DNA of 32,787 nucleotides, from positions 1-32,787 of the forward strand of contig JAQYWN010000005.1 in the NCBI GenBank assembly GCA_029379265.1. Reading direction: 5' to 3'. Within the stretch, counting starts at the first letter, position 1; every line of letters begins with the position of its first letter. The DNA is from Rhizonema sp. NSF051. Its GTDB lineage: Bacteria; Cyanobacteriota; Cyanobacteriia; Cyanobacteriales; Nostocaceae. Below, in pieces: positions 19,504-29,832 of this stretch. The notes beneath the pieces are model-generated. The model was not told the origin of the DNA and did no database searches. It worked only from the letters and a program-made list of their open reading frames with translations. A program made the translations under genes and the position numbers.

Positions 19504-22116
19504 ATGACAACGAATCGCACTGCATCCCAAACAACGGAACCCAATGACTCGACTGCGCCTCACGCTGATACTCGCGTCGTGGATCGCACCAGGCTGAGTA
19601 AAATGTATCAGCACTATGTGGAGACGAAGGATAAGTATCCTCACGCGCTGTTGCTGTATCGGGTGGGAGATTTCTTTGAAACTTTTTTTCAAGACGCAGT
19701 GACTGTCTCTCGGGAACTGGAACTTGTCTTAACCAGTAAGCACGCTGGGGAAGTAGGTAGAGTCTGCATGACAGGTGTTCCCCACCATGCTTGGGAACGT
19801 TATACAACTCAACTGGTGGAAAAAGGGTTTGCCGTTGTCATCTGCGATCAAGTGGAAGACGCAGCGGAAGCCGTCGGTTTGGTGAAGCGTGAAGTCACTC
19901 GCATTCTTACCCCCGGCACTTTGTTGGAAGAGGGAATGCTAAAATCAAGTAGCAATAATTACCTATGTGCTGTGGTGATTGCTGCTGAGCATTGGGGTTT
20001 AGCTTATGCAGATATTTCAACAGGTGAATTCCTCACATGTCAAGGTAGCAATTTAGAGAATCTTACACAGGAATTAATGCGCTTGCAGCCAGCAGAAGTG
20101 CTATTTCCGACTAATGCGCCAGATTTGGGGATTTTGCTTCGTCCGGGAGAAAAATCGACACATTTACCGGAATGTTTGCCACCATCATTTTGCTATTGCT
20201 TGCGATCGCAAACTCCGTTCTCAATTGGGGAAGCGAGAACGAGATTGTTGCATAAATTCAAAGTGCGATCGCTTGAAGGGCTTGGCTGTGAACACCTCAC
20301 CTTAGCAGTCCGTGCAGCAGGAGGTCTTTTAGAATACCTAGAAGATACGCAAAAAGAAAACTCAGTTCCTTTGCAGCCACTTCGCACCTACACTCTCACT
20401 GACTTCTTAATTGTTGATTATCAAACCCGTCGGAACCTGGAAATTACGCAAACCGTCCGCGATGGCAGTTTTGTGGGTTCCCTCATGTGGGCATTGGATA
20501 GAACGAATACGACAATGGGCAGTCGGGCGTTACGAAGGTGGTTGTTGCAACCTTTACTTGACATTAAAGGTATTCGCTCTCGGCAAAACACAATTCAAGA
20601 GCTAGTAGAAAACACAGCTTTACGTCAAGAGTTACAGCGATTGTTGCGGCAAATTTACGACTTGGAACGGTTGACAGGACGCGCGGGTTCTGGTAAAGCG
20701 AATGCGAAGGATTTAGTCGCTTTAGCAGATTCACTATCACGCCTGCCGGAATTATCTCGCATTGTAGCTGAGACTCACTCACCCTTTCTCAAGGCTTTGC
20801 AGAAAGTTCCACCTGTGTTGGAAGAACTGGCACGAAAATTACAACTTCATATTGTCGAGTCACCGCCCATATATCTGACAGAAGGTGGGTTAATTCGCCC
20901 CACTGTCAATCCCCAGTTGGATGAGCGGCGTAGTTTGGTAGAGGAAGATCACCAATGGATTGCTAATTTAGAAGTTGAGGAGAGAGCAAAGACGGGAATT
21001 TCTACGCTGAAGGTGGGATTTAACAAGACTTTTGGATATTACATCAGTATTTCTCGTTCTAAAGCTGACCAAGTTCCATCAGATTATATCCGCAGACAAA
21101 CTTTGATGAATGAGGAGCGCTACATCACTCCGGAATTGAAGGAAAGAGAAGCGCGGATTCTGACGGCAAGAGATGATTTGAATAAGCTGGAATATGAGAT
21201 TTTTGCAGCGTTGCGGCAAGAAGTGGGCGAACAAGCAGAGGTGATCCGTAATATTTCCCGTGCAGTGGCAGCAGCAGATGTGTTGTGTGGTTTGGCTGAG
21301 TTAGCGGTTCATCAGGGTTACTGTTGTCCATCGATGATTTCTGGACGGGCGATCGCGATTGTGGAGGGGCGTCATCCAGTGGTGGAACAGTCTCTGCCTG
21401 CGGGGTTTTTTGTGCCGAATTCTACTAGTTTGGGTAAAGAGTATGTGAACCGCCAAGACGCTAAGGAAGCCAAGGAAGAGGAGAGGCAGGGGAATCCCTC
21501 TCCCGATCTTGTCATCCTTACGGGGCCTAACGCCAGTGGCAAGAGTTGTTATTTGCGTCAGGTGGGGTTGATTCAGTTGATGGCGCAGATTGGTAGTTTT
21601 GTGCCTGCGAAGTCTGCGACTTTGGGTGTGTGCGATCGCATTTTCACTCGTGTCGGTGCAGTAGATGACTTGGCAACGGGTCAATCGACTTTTATGGTAG
21701 AGATGAATGAGACGGCGAATATTCTCAACCATGCAACATCTAACTCACTGGTGCTGTTAGATGAAATTGGACGCGGAACGGCAACTTTTGATGGGCTTTC
21801 AATTGCTTGGGCAGTGGCAGAGTACTTGGCAGCAGAGATTTGCGCCCGCACGATTTTTGCGACTCACTACCATGAGTTGAACGAACTAGCTTCGCTGTTA
21901 ACAAATGTCGCTAATTATCAGGTGACGGTGAAGGAGTTGCCTGATCAAATTATCTTTTTGCACTCGGTACAACCAGGAGGTGCTGATAAGTCCTATGGGA
22001 TAGAGGCAGGAAGGTTGGCGGGTTTACCAGCAGTGGTAATCAAAAGGGCAAAGCAAGTCATGGGGCAGATTGAGAAACACAGTAAAATTGCGATCGGTTT
22101 GCAAAATATGGATTGA
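19504..22116 (+). CDS. mutS: DNA mismatch repair protein MutS
   Basis: [31 protein letters not shown]; Walker [56 protein letters not shown] opens at 19495 with TTG; ATG at 19504 preferred. Confidence 0.97.
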   Translation: MTTNRTASQTTEPNDSTAPHADTRVVDRTRLSKMYQHYVETKDKYPHALLLYRVGDFFETFFQDAVTVSRELELVLTSKHAGEVGRVCMTGVPHHAWERYTTQLVEKGFAVVICDQVEDAAEAVGLVKREVTRILTPGTLLEEGMLKSSSNNYLCAVVIAAEHWGLAYADISTGEFLTCQGSNLENLTQELMRLQPAEVLFPTNAPDLGILLRPGEKSTHLPECLPPSFCYCLRSQTPFSIGEARTRLLHKFKVRSLEGLGCEHLTLAVRAAGGLLEYLEDTQKENSVPLQPLRTYTLTDFLIVDYQTRRNLEITQTVRDGSFVGSLMWALDRTNTTMGSRALRRWLLQPLLDIKGIRSRQNTIQELVENTALRQELQRLLRQIYDLERLTGRAGSGKANAKDLVALADSLSRLPELSRIVAETHSPFLKALQKVPPVLEELARKLQLHIVESPPIYLTEGGLIRPTVNPQLDERRSLVEEDHQWIANLEVEERAKTGISTLKVGFNKTFGYYISISRSKADQVPSDYIRRQTLMNEERYITPELKEREARILTARDDLNKLEYEIFAALRQEVGEQAEVIRNISRAVAAADVLCGLAELAVHQGYCCPSMISGRAIAIVEGRHPVVEQSLPAGFFVPNSTSLGKEYVNRQDAKEAKEEERQGNPSPDLVILTGPNASGKSCYLRQVGLIQLMAQIGSFVPAKSATLGVCDRIFTRVGAVDDLATGQSTFMVEMNETANILNHATSNSLVLLDEIGRGTATFDGLSIAWAVAEYLAAEICARTIFATHYHELNELASLLTNVANYQVTVKELPDQIIFLHSVQPGGADKSYGIEAGRLAGLPAVVIKRAKQVMGQIEKHSKIAIGLQNMD
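21447..21486 (+). repeat. Dispersed-repeat-like segment read in-frame inside mutS
   Basis: gaaccgccaagacgctaaggaagccaaggaagaggagagg encodes [14 protein letters not shown] immediately before the Walker A strand. Confidence 0.6.
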
Positions 22117-22274
22117 GTTTTTGTAAATTAACTAATTATTTGGGTTCTTGTCCGCGTTGACAAATTTACGTCGTCAAATACTATTGGCTAACCATTAACA
22201 AAATCATGACTTACGCAAAAATGGTCAAAAAGCTTAATACAATGCCTATAGACCACAACTTTCTAGGTATCTCT

Positions 22275-22478
22275 CTACTGCATTTTCTCAAGCAATACTA
22301 TATCCTGCTTCAACACATCATTTAGCAAGTCACTCAACTCAACCCCCTTTGCTTCTGCTCGCTTGGCAAAAAATTCCACTACCTCATCAGCCAAATAAAT
22401 AGGTATTTTTAACGTCATATCCTCGCGGTAAAACTTTCCTCGCTCCGCTCCCGAAAAATCATATTCAGGCTGCATCAT
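22275..22478 (-). CDS. Putative antitoxin-like small protein (ribbon-helix-helix-like), no toxin partner seen
   Basis: YDFSGAERGKFYREDMTLKIPIYLADEVVEFFAKRAEAKGVELSDLLNDVLKQDI resembles cyanobacterial BrnA/CopG-type antitoxins. Confidence 0.6.
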   Translation of the reverse strand: MMQPEYDFSGAERGKFYREDMTLKIPIYLADEVVEFFAKRAEAKGVELSDLLNDVLKQDIVLLEKMQ

Positions 22479-22695
22479 ACTCCTCCCTCATAGTTTCCTT
22501 TTCAATTCTAGTCCCACCTATCTCCAAACGACGCCGCATCGTTGCCTACCTCAATGAACTCCATGCCAAGGTAGATATAATGAAGCGACTCTGAGAAGAG
22601 GTGATGAAATAATTTGATGCGCTGTAACCTTTTATACTTGACAAAGGATTCAAAGGGGAACAGTAAATATTTGGTATATAAAATAACAACTTAGT

Positions 22696-22920
22696 ATGAA
22701 GTCAGAAGACTTTCAAAATAGCCCAACAGGTCGATTAGTGCAAATTATACAAGGAGAAAATCCTTGTTTTGCTTTTGTTCCAAACCCTTTACCACCAGTG
22801 CTAGAACTCGATACAGAAATTTGGCGCACACTTTCTGATGCTGACCGAGCCTTGGGTGAACTTGCAGGATTAGGACGTACTATGCCCTCGCTGCTTACCG
22901 TAGAGAAAGACAGGAATTAA
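22696..22920 (+). pseudogene. Truncated Fic family protein, N-terminal region only
   Basis: MKSEDFQNSPTGRLVQIIQGENPCFAFVPNPLPPVLELDTEIWRTLSDADRALGELAGLGRTMPS matches the Fic N-terminal domain; no HPFxxGNGR motif anywhere downstream. Confidence 0.75.
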
Positions 22921-23904
22921 ATTCCAACGCCAGCGAACTCAATGATGATGACCAGTGGCTACTTTTTGTCCTAAATACGATCGCTAGACATCCCACCTAA
23001 AAAGGAGAATACTGTCTTACCATAGCCGGATTAATCTTATTCGGAAATGCGATCATCAGCAATCAAAGGTGATGCCAAAAAGCCGGAAACAACGTGTTTA
23101 CGTTAACACACAAGATGGTTATTTTGTACAGTGCTTAAGTCCTACAGACCTCATGTCTCAACTTAGAAGATTCTAAACTAGAAAAAACAAAAAAATAATA
23201 CACCTGGAAAGGGCCGGTCATACAGACTACAAACATTACCTTGAAAACGCCGACACTTGTTCTCAGCCAGATTTAGACAAAGCTGAACACTTACAATCGG
23301 TGATGGGTAAAGAGCCTGATTTTGCCATATAAAGACAAAAATTAGCTTGGGAAATTTAGATTGAGATAAATAGTGGGCTTATCGTAAATTTTAAATCATT
23401 CATAGTACTCCATAGTCTCAACTTTTCACAAACAAACGTATGCTCAAAATTTTAGTTACTTTCGGGATTACTTCTATTCTCGTTGTCAGTGGAGTTTTAG
23501 TCGTCAAAGAACCTAAAACTTAAGAGGCTGATTTTGCTCTTACCTCACGTTATTTTCAGTAAATATACGTATAAATACGAAGAGACCGAGGAAGATAGCA
23601 CAAAAATTGAGTAGAACGACAATTTATTTTTAAAGTTTTTAGTAATATTTTCAGCTTAAATAACAGCTACTTGCAATAGTGAAACTACGGATGTTGCAGT
23701 TGAATTAAAAAATTCAAGCAACCTTATCTGGTGAATTACCACACCTGTACTAACGATCCGCTTAATTCTCAGCGGCAGTAACTCTAGTTAAGGACTCATT
23801 AAAAACAGGTTACAACTCATAGCGATAGCCAAGGAATACTAGTGGATAGCACCAGTGGGTGTGAATCAAAGCAGATCTCAAAAAAAATTTAAGAGGAAAC
23901 GACT

Positions 23905-24132
23905 ATGCCTAAGAAGATTAAGGAGTTAAAACATTGGTTACGCCAATTAGGTTTTACTGAACTCCCAGGAAAAGGAAGCCACACTAACTGGATACATCCA
24001 TTATATGCTGGAAAGCTAACGGTTTCAGGGAAAGATAGTTCGGACGCAAAACTCTACCAAGAAAAGGATGTGCAACAAGCGGTAAAAGAGGTAAAGTCCA
24101 AACAACAGCAGGAAAAGCAGGAAGATGAGTAA
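23905..24132 (+). CDS. hicA: HicA-type toxin
   Basis: MPKKIKELKHWLRQLGFTELPGKGSHTNWIHPLYAGKLTVSGKDSSDAKLYQEKDVQQAVKE: GSH(T) plus dsRBD-like HicA fold; overlaps the HicB ORF by 8 bp. Confidence 0.85.
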   Translation: MPKKIKELKHWLRQLGFTELPGKGSHTNWIHPLYAGKLTVSGKDSSDAKLYQEKDVQQAVKEVKSKQQQEKQEDE

Positions 24133-24343
24133 ATTTAAGTATCAAATGTTGATTCAATGGTCTGAAGAAGACAACTGCTTCTTAGTTGGATTTCCTGATT
24201 TTCCTGGACAGCGTTGGCGGACTCATGGCGATACTTATGAAGAAGCTGTGACAAATGGCATTGAAGCGTTAGAATCCCTAGTTGTGGCTTACGAAGCTAC
24301 AAATGAACCACTTCCACAGCCAACTGTTAATCAAGTTGCCTAA
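24125..24343 (+). CDS. hicB: HicB-type antitoxin
   Basis: YQMLIQWSEEDNCFLVGFPDFPGQRWRTHGDTYEEAVTNGIEALESLVVAYE, HicB partial RNase H-like fold. Confidence 0.88.
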   Translation: MSKFKYQMLIQWSEEDNCFLVGFPDFPGQRWRTHGDTYEEAVTNGIEALESLVVAYEATNEPLPQPTVNQVA

Positions 24344-24433
24344 CCTTAGCTTGTTACCAAATGTTTCAGAATTGCTATACAGCCTGCAAGTTAAACTTCT
24401 TTTATTTTTAATTTCATGCAGTGATACTAGTCA

Positions 24434-24646
24434 TTACTCAATAATTTCGTCATATTGATTGGTGTCGTCTGACTGCAATTGTTCCATCTCCACCAAGACT
24501 TCAGGCAAACTTTTTTCATCAAGCCATTAATGACGTTCTTTGGTACAATCTCCTTTTCCGGGACTAAAATATTGAACAAATCGAATAGTATCGGTAACTC
24601 CCAGAAAATTTATTAAGGCCTCGTAGCCCTGTTTGATAATTTCATT
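24434..24646 (-). pseudogene. Small-ORF relic with a single in-frame TAA
   Basis: Read on minus strand: NEIIKQGYEALINFLGVTDTIRFVQYFSPGKGDCTKERH*WLDEKSLPEVLVEMEQLQSDDTNQYDEIIE*; one frame throughout, stop at 24527-24529, no ATG at the NEII start. Confidence 0.7.
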
Positions 24647-24818
24647 TGATGGTGATTATGTAACTGTCCGAGGTGTTAATGTTTTTACTGCAAATGGTGG
24701 TGCGTATTCAGCTGCAATAAGTCAAGGCAAACTTTTGGTTAGGTATAATCCCATCTGAAGTCAGTAATTCTCGATTGAATCACATACAAAATACTTTGAC
24801 CGCGTTCTTGATTGGCAT

Positions 24819-24842
24819 CCCTCTCCCAAACTTGGGAGAGGG
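24819..24842. repeat. REP-like inverted repeat (ccctctcccaa ac ttgggagaggg) followed by ggctgggggtgagggc
   Basis: 11-bp perfect arms with a 2-nt loop in a non-coding region. Confidence 0.75.
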
Positions 24843-25221
24843 GCTGGGGGTGAGGGCGAGTATTGAGAACCGCCATAGATAAATGAGAGCGCGATCGCAT
24901 ACCACGACTTTTTTAGTAACCATGTACGAAAAAAGAAGATTTCCGTTTCCCCCAAGACGGGAAGGTGAGGAAATGCGATCGCCACTGAACTCACTCGTGA
25001 AATTACTGCCTTGCTTCAGCATATCTCGAGAATTTACACAATTGCTATTTAAACCTTTTTAATCTTTCTCAGAGATATTTCGGATGCTGAAATGTTACAT
25101 CTGAAACTATAACTGTCAAGCAAGTAGTAATAAATTTTATTTTGGCACGTTGGAATTAAGTAGTGAGAAATCCATTCTGACTACCTATTTTCTGCTGCCT
25201 TTACACCAAAACAGGGAAACG

Positions 25222-26886
25222 ATGACAGAAATCTTGACCCCCACACCCGGTTCTATAGTCAGTTGTCGCCGTCGGCAGTGGGTTGTGCTGCCTGCTGAAA
25301 ATAAAGATGTGATTCGATTGCGTCCCTTGGGTGGCAATGAAGACGAAATCGCGGGAATCTTTCAGTTGCTGGGGCTGGAAACTCTTGAACCTGCAATATT
25401 TCCCTTGCCAAGTTCAATTGGGGTCAAAGATCATACATCGGCACTCTTACTGATGGATGCAGCTCGTCACTTACTACGGAGTGGGGCGGGGCCATTTCGC
25501 TGCTTGGGACGGTTATCGCTGCGTCCCCGTCCTTATCAGTTAGTCCCTTTATTAATGGCATTGCGATTGGCAACAGTCAGATTACTGGTAGCAGATGATG
25601 TTGGTATCGGTAAAACTATTGAAGCTGGATTAATTGCCCGTGAACTCTTGGATAGAGGTGAGGTAAAGCGGATTGCAGTTTTGTGTCCTCCGCATTTGTG
25701 CGAGCAGTGGCATACTGAATTACGAGAAAAATTTCATATTGATGCGGTGGTGGTACGCTCGGGTACGGCTTCTAAGTTGGAGAGGGCAATACCTAATAAT
25801 TCTCATATATTTAGTTATTATCAACACCTGATTGTCAGCTTGGACTATGCTAAGGCTGAACGTCGCCGTGCAAGTTTTGTGACACACTGCCCTGATTTGG
25901 TGATTGTGGATGAGGCACATACTTGTACTCGTTCCAGTAATAAGAGTACATCCCAGCAGCAACGTCATCAACTTATTCAGGAAATTGCTCATAAAAGCGA
26001 TCGCCATTTATTGCTCCTGACAGCGACTCCTCACAGTGGTATTGAAGAGGCTTTTCTGTCGCTGCTAGGTTTACTCAAGCCTGAGTTTGAACATGTGAGC
26101 TTAGATAGACTGACTGAGCAACAGCGAACTCAGCTAGCAAGTCATTTTGTGCAACGGCGGCGGGCAGATGTCAAGCAGTGGTTGGGAAATGAGACTCCTT
26201 TTCCGGAAAGAGAATCAGAGGAAAAGCCTTACAAGTTATCGAAGGAGTACAAGCAGTTATTTGAGGATGTCTATAACTTTGCTCGTGGGCTGGTAAAAAC
26301 GACGACACAAGACATGAGCTATGCCCAACGTCGGGGACGTTATTGGGCAGCTTTGGCTTTGATTCGTTGCGTTATGTCTTCCCCTGCTGCCGCAGTCGCA
26401 ACATTAAACCGTCAGGTGAGTAAATCCGGTGGCGAAATACTTGCCGATTTAGACGAAGACTTGATGAGTTCCTACGTCTACGACTCTACAGAGCTTGAGC
26501 AAGTTGTTGATGCACCTCCCACTGTCGTCGTCGAACAGGGACAACAAAGTTATGGTGATGCAGATAAACGCAAACTCAGAGCTTTTGTGCAAGCAGCTGA
26601 TAAGTTACACGGTGAGAAAGACCAAAAGTTGCAATCATGTATTGCTTTCATCCAAAGTTTACTCTCAGACGGTTATAACGCGATTATTTGGTGTCGCTAT
26701 ATTGCCACAGCGAAATATGTTGCTGATGCTCTGAAGCAGAAACTAGAGAAGAAGGGTAGTCAAATTCGCGTCATTGCCATCACTGGAGAACTGTCAGAGG
26801 ATGAGCGAGAAATCCGCCTTCAAGAGTTAAGGGTTTGCGAGTTACTTTTCGCTTGTTTGATGAAAACTGGCGGGGAGAGTATTTAG
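25222..26886 (+). CDS. SNF2-family DEAH helicase, DrmD-like, C-terminally truncated
   Basis: ADDVGIGKTIEAGLIARELL (Walker A), LVIVDEAHTC (motif II), LLLTATPHSG (motif III); second RecA lobe breaks off after DEREIRLQEL, before helicase motifs V/VI. ORF opens at 25150 (TTG); ATG 25222 preferred. Confidence 0.8.
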   Translation: MTEILTPTPGSIVSCRRRQWVVLPAENKDVIRLRPLGGNEDEIAGIFQLLGLETLEPAIFPLPSSIGVKDHTSALLLMDAARHLLRSGAGPFRCLGRLSLRPRPYQLVPLLMALRLATVRLLVADDVGIGKTIEAGLIARELLDRGEVKRIAVLCPPHLCEQWHTELREKFHIDAVVVRSGTASKLERAIPNNSHIFSYYQHLIVSLDYAKAERRRASFVTHCPDLVIVDEAHTCTRSSNKSTSQQQRHQLIQEIAHKSDRHLLLLTATPHSGIEEAFLSLLGLLKPEFEHVSLDRLTEQQRTQLASHFVQRRRADVKQWLGNETPFPERESEEKPYKLSKEYKQLFEDVYNFARGLVKTTTQDMSYAQRRGRYWAALALIRCVMSSPAAAVATLNRQVSKSGGEILADLDEDLMSSYVYDSTELEQVVDAPPTVVVEQGQQSYGDADKRKLRAFVQAADKLHGEKDQKLQSCIAFIQSLLSDGYNAIIWCRYIATAKYVADALKQKLEKKGSQIRVIAITGELSEDEREIRLQELRVCELLFACLMKTGGESI

Positions 26887-29705
26887 AATTGTCGCCTTTA
26901 AATGGTGATTTATTCGGTTCCAATACCCTACAAGCGTTGGATGATTGCGCCATTGATAATCACGATTTACTAGTAGCGATTCGGCATTTGTCGCTGTACC
27001 AACAAAAGGGACAATTGCGACGCGTGAATTATGCTGCTTTGGATGTGGAAGAATTAGGAAGTGTGTATGAAAGTTTGTTGGATTTTCACCCTCAGGTAAT
27101 CCAGCGTCAGGGGTTATATAAATTTGATTTGGTGTTAGGAAGCGATAGAAAAACCACTGGATCTTATTATACTCCACCACAACTCGTCCAACAACTCATC
27201 AAAACTGCATTAGAACCTGTTATTGAAGAGAAGGTTCGTAGTGCTTTACCAGATGCGCTAAAGCGTTACGAACAAGCACTCCTCAGTCTCAAAATTGTCG
27301 ATCCCGCTTGCGGCTCAGGGCATTTCCTCCTCGCTGCAGCACGTCGCCTTGGTAAAGAATTAGCTAAAATCCGCACTGGAGAAGCAGAGCCCGGATATCT
27401 ACCGTTACGCCAAGCAATTCGAGATGTGATTCAAAACTGTATTTATGGGGTGGATATCAACCCTTTGGCAGTAGATTTATGCAAAGTGGCGCTATGGATT
27501 GAAGGCTTTGCTAGTGGGATGCCACTCAACTTTTTAGATCACAGAATTAAGTGTGGCAATTCCCTCGTGGGGGTATTGGATATCAGTTGTCTGGAAGAGG
27601 GAATTCCCGATGAAGCATACAAAGCTGTGACGGGGGATGATAAGAAGTTATCAACACAGTTTAAAAAGCGGAATCAGAAAGAACGGGATAACCAGGGACA
27701 ATTATCGATATTTGAGAAATTGGAAGGCGATCGCGCACAGTATGCTGAAACTGCGCGGGAGTTAGGAGAAATTGCCGAAACCACACCGCAACAAGTCAGG
27801 CAAAAACAAGCGCAATACCAGCAAAGTCGTGAAAATCCCGGTTGGTGGCGAGACTATTCAGCGTGTAATTTATGGACAGCTGCATTTTTTATGCCACTAA
27901 CAGAACATAATTTACAATTATTCCCCACCACAGAAACGCTAACTCAGCTATTGCGGGGTAATTTATCAACGCAAAGGATAGTAGAGGCGGCGAATAAGTT
28001 AGCGGAGGAGAAGCACTTTTTCCACTGGTGCGTCGAGTTTCCTGAAGTGTTTGAGGTGGGTGGTTTTGATTGCGTGTTGGGAAATCCACCTTGGGAACGG
28101 ATTAAGTTGCAGGAGAAAGATTTTTTTGCGGCTCGTAATGCTGATATTGCTAAAGCTAATAAGGCAGAACGAGAAAGATTAATTAAGCTGTTATATAAAA
28201 ATAAGCCAGAGTTAGCACATGAATTTGAGCAGGCAAAACATGATGCTGAGACACAGAGTAAGTTTCTTCGTGAGTCTGGAAATTTTCCAACAACTGCTGT
28301 AGGGGATGTTAATACATATGCTTTATTTACTGAAAAAAAATGGTTGCTTACTAATAAAAAAGGATGGGTTGGTTGTATAGTCCCATCAGGAATTGCTACT
28401 GATGATTCTAACAAGATTTTTATCCAAAAAATAGTAAAAGGTTACGCTCTTGCGAGTTTCTATGATTTTACGAATAGAGGGTATATTTTTCCAGATTTAG
28501 AAAGTACACATTCATTTTCTTTATTAACGTTTTCAAGAAGAGAAGTTAAGGAAGTAAAACTAGCAGCACAGCTATGGAAAACAGATGACATAAGAAGAAT
28601 TGGCAGGGTTTATAGTCTCAAAGTTGAAGATATTAAAAAACTTAACCCAAATACCTTAAATCTTCCAATCCTTAAAACAGTTAAAGATGCTGAATTCATC
28701 AAAAGTATTTATCAAAATGTTACTGTTTTGGTAAATGAAAGTTTACACAATAACCGTTGGGGTATTTATTTCTTACGGATGTTTGACATGACAAATGATT
28801 CTGTGTCCTTTTTCTGTAAGAGAAATCAACTAGAGAAAGATGGATGGATTCTTGAAAATAATTTAATGAAGAAAGACAACCTTACTTATCTTCCTTTATA
28901 TGAGGCAAAATTGACAGACATTTTTAACCATCGTGAATCCACTTTTTCTGGAATCCCAGCGCAAGATATGTATGGTACTCGTCCCCGTACTAATAAAGCT
29001 GACTTAGAACAGCTTCAGAATCCTGACTGGATAGTTTTGCCAAGATATTGGGTGTCTCAAGAAGAGGTTTTAGTAAGAGTTCCAGAATTTTGGAAATATT
29101 CATGGTTAATTGGCTTTCGGAATACTATAAGTGCTGTTGCAGACTCAAGGAGTGTTAGATTTACGATTATTCCTAAATTTGGTGTTGGTAATTCCATGCC
29201 ATTAGTTTTTTCAGATCAAAATCCCAAAAAAGTAAGTGCATTAGTTGCTAACTTTAATTCGTTAATTCTTGATTACGTCGCAAAGCAAAAAGCAAGTGGT
29301 GGAAATTTAAACTTTTACGTTGTCCGACAACTACCCATCCTTCCCCCAGAAACATACACCCCAGAAGACACAGAATTCATCAGTACCCGCGTACTCGAAC
29401 TCGTCTACACTGCTTGGGATATGCAGCCCTTTGCCAAAGACATGGGATGCGATCGCGAACCATTTATTTGGAACAGCAACCGCCGTGCATTATTAAGAGC
29501 AGAATTAGACGCATATTACGCCAAACTCTACGGACTCACCCGTGATGAACTGCGTTATATTCTCGATCCTACTGATGTCTACGGCGAAGACTTCCCTAGT
29601 GAAACATTTCGGGTGTTGAAGAACAATGAGATTCAGCAATTTGGAGAGTATCGCACGCGAAGGTTAGTTTTGGAGGCTTGGGATAAGATGTTCGGTAAAT
29701 CTTAA
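26835..29705 (+). CDS. N6-adenine DNA methyltransferase (Eco57I/PglX/DrmMI-like), N-terminally truncated
   Basis: IVDPACGSGHFLLAAARRLGKELA (SAM motif I), FDCVLGNPPWERIKLQEKDFF (NPPW motif IV); open frame starts abruptly at an unlikely TTG at the junction with the upstream helicase. Confidence 0.85.
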   Translation: MRVTFRLFDENWRGEYLELSPLNGDLFGSNTLQALDDCAIDNHDLLVAIRHLSLYQQKGQLRRVNYAALDVEELGSVYESLLDFHPQVIQRQGLYKFDLVLGSDRKTTGSYYTPPQLVQQLIKTALEPVIEEKVRSALPDALKRYEQALLSLKIVDPACGSGHFLLAAARRLGKELAKIRTGEAEPGYLPLRQAIRDVIQNCIYGVDINPLAVDLCKVALWIEGFASGMPLNFLDHRIKCGNSLVGVLDISCLEEGIPDEAYKAVTGDDKKLSTQFKKRNQKERDNQGQLSIFEKLEGDRAQYAETARELGEIAETTPQQVRQKQAQYQQSRENPGWWRDYSACNLWTAAFFMPLTEHNLQLFPTTETLTQLLRGNLSTQRIVEAANKLAEEKHFFHWCVEFPEVFEVGGFDCVLGNPPWERIKLQEKDFFAARNADIAKANKAERERLIKLLYKNKPELAHEFEQAKHDAETQSKFLRESGNFPTTAVGDVNTYALFTEKKWLLTNKKGWVGCIVPSGIATDDSNKIFIQKIVKGYALASFYDFTNRGYIFPDLESTHSFSLLTFSRREVKEVKLAAQLWKTDDIRRIGRVYSLKVEDIKKLNPNTLNLPILKTVKDAEFIKSIYQNVTVLVNESLHNNRWGIYFLRMFDMTNDSVSFFCKRNQLEKDGWILENNLMKKDNLTYLPLYEAKLTDIFNHRESTFSGIPAQDMYGTRPRTNKADLEQLQNPDWIVLPRYWVSQEEVLVRVPEFWKYSWLIGFRNTISAVADSRSVRFTIIPKFGVGNSMPLVFSDQNPKKVSALVANFNSLILDYVAKQKASGGNLNFYVVRQLPILPPETYTPEDTEFISTRVLELVYTAWDMQPFAKDMGCDREPFIWNSNRRALLRAELDAYYAKLYGLTRDELRYILDPTDVYGEDFPSETFRVLKNNEIQQFGEYRTRRLVLEAWDKMFGKS

Positions 29706-29706
29706 G

Positions 29707-29770
29707 GTTCGTAGTTGCGCTTCAGCGCCTCTTGATCCTGATGAAGATGCGCTGAAGCGCAACTACGAAC
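29707..29770. repeat. REP hairpin 1 (22-nt perfect inverted arms)
   Basis: gttcgtagttgcgcttcagcgc (29707-29728) / gcgctgaagcgcaactacgaac (29749-29770), starting just after the methylase stop. Confidence 0.93.
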
Positions 29771-29832
29771 AAATTATAAGGAATTTGGGGAATATCGTGT
29801 GCGAAGGTTGGTGTTGGAGTCTTGGGATAGGA

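Noticed and set aside
19450-19807. Minus-strand ORFs at the mutS 5' end
   Set aside because: Antisense to conserved MutS N-terminal domain
21301-21732. 143-aa minus-strand ORF inside mutS
   Set aside because: Antisense to the MutS ATPase domain; no plausible domain
23072-23176. 34-aa ORF MPKSRKQRVYVNTQDGYFVQCLSPTDLMSQLRRF
   Set aside because: Reads like a real fragment but is too short, with no RBS or family support that I can verify
24648-24758. 36-codon plus-strand frame DGDYVTVRGVNVFTANGGAYSAAISQGKLLVRYNPI*
   Set aside because: Looks like a gene-tail relic but has no start and no family I can name; too short to call
27944-28414. 156-aa minus-strand ORF within the methylase
   Set aside because: Antisense to the NPPW-containing methylase region
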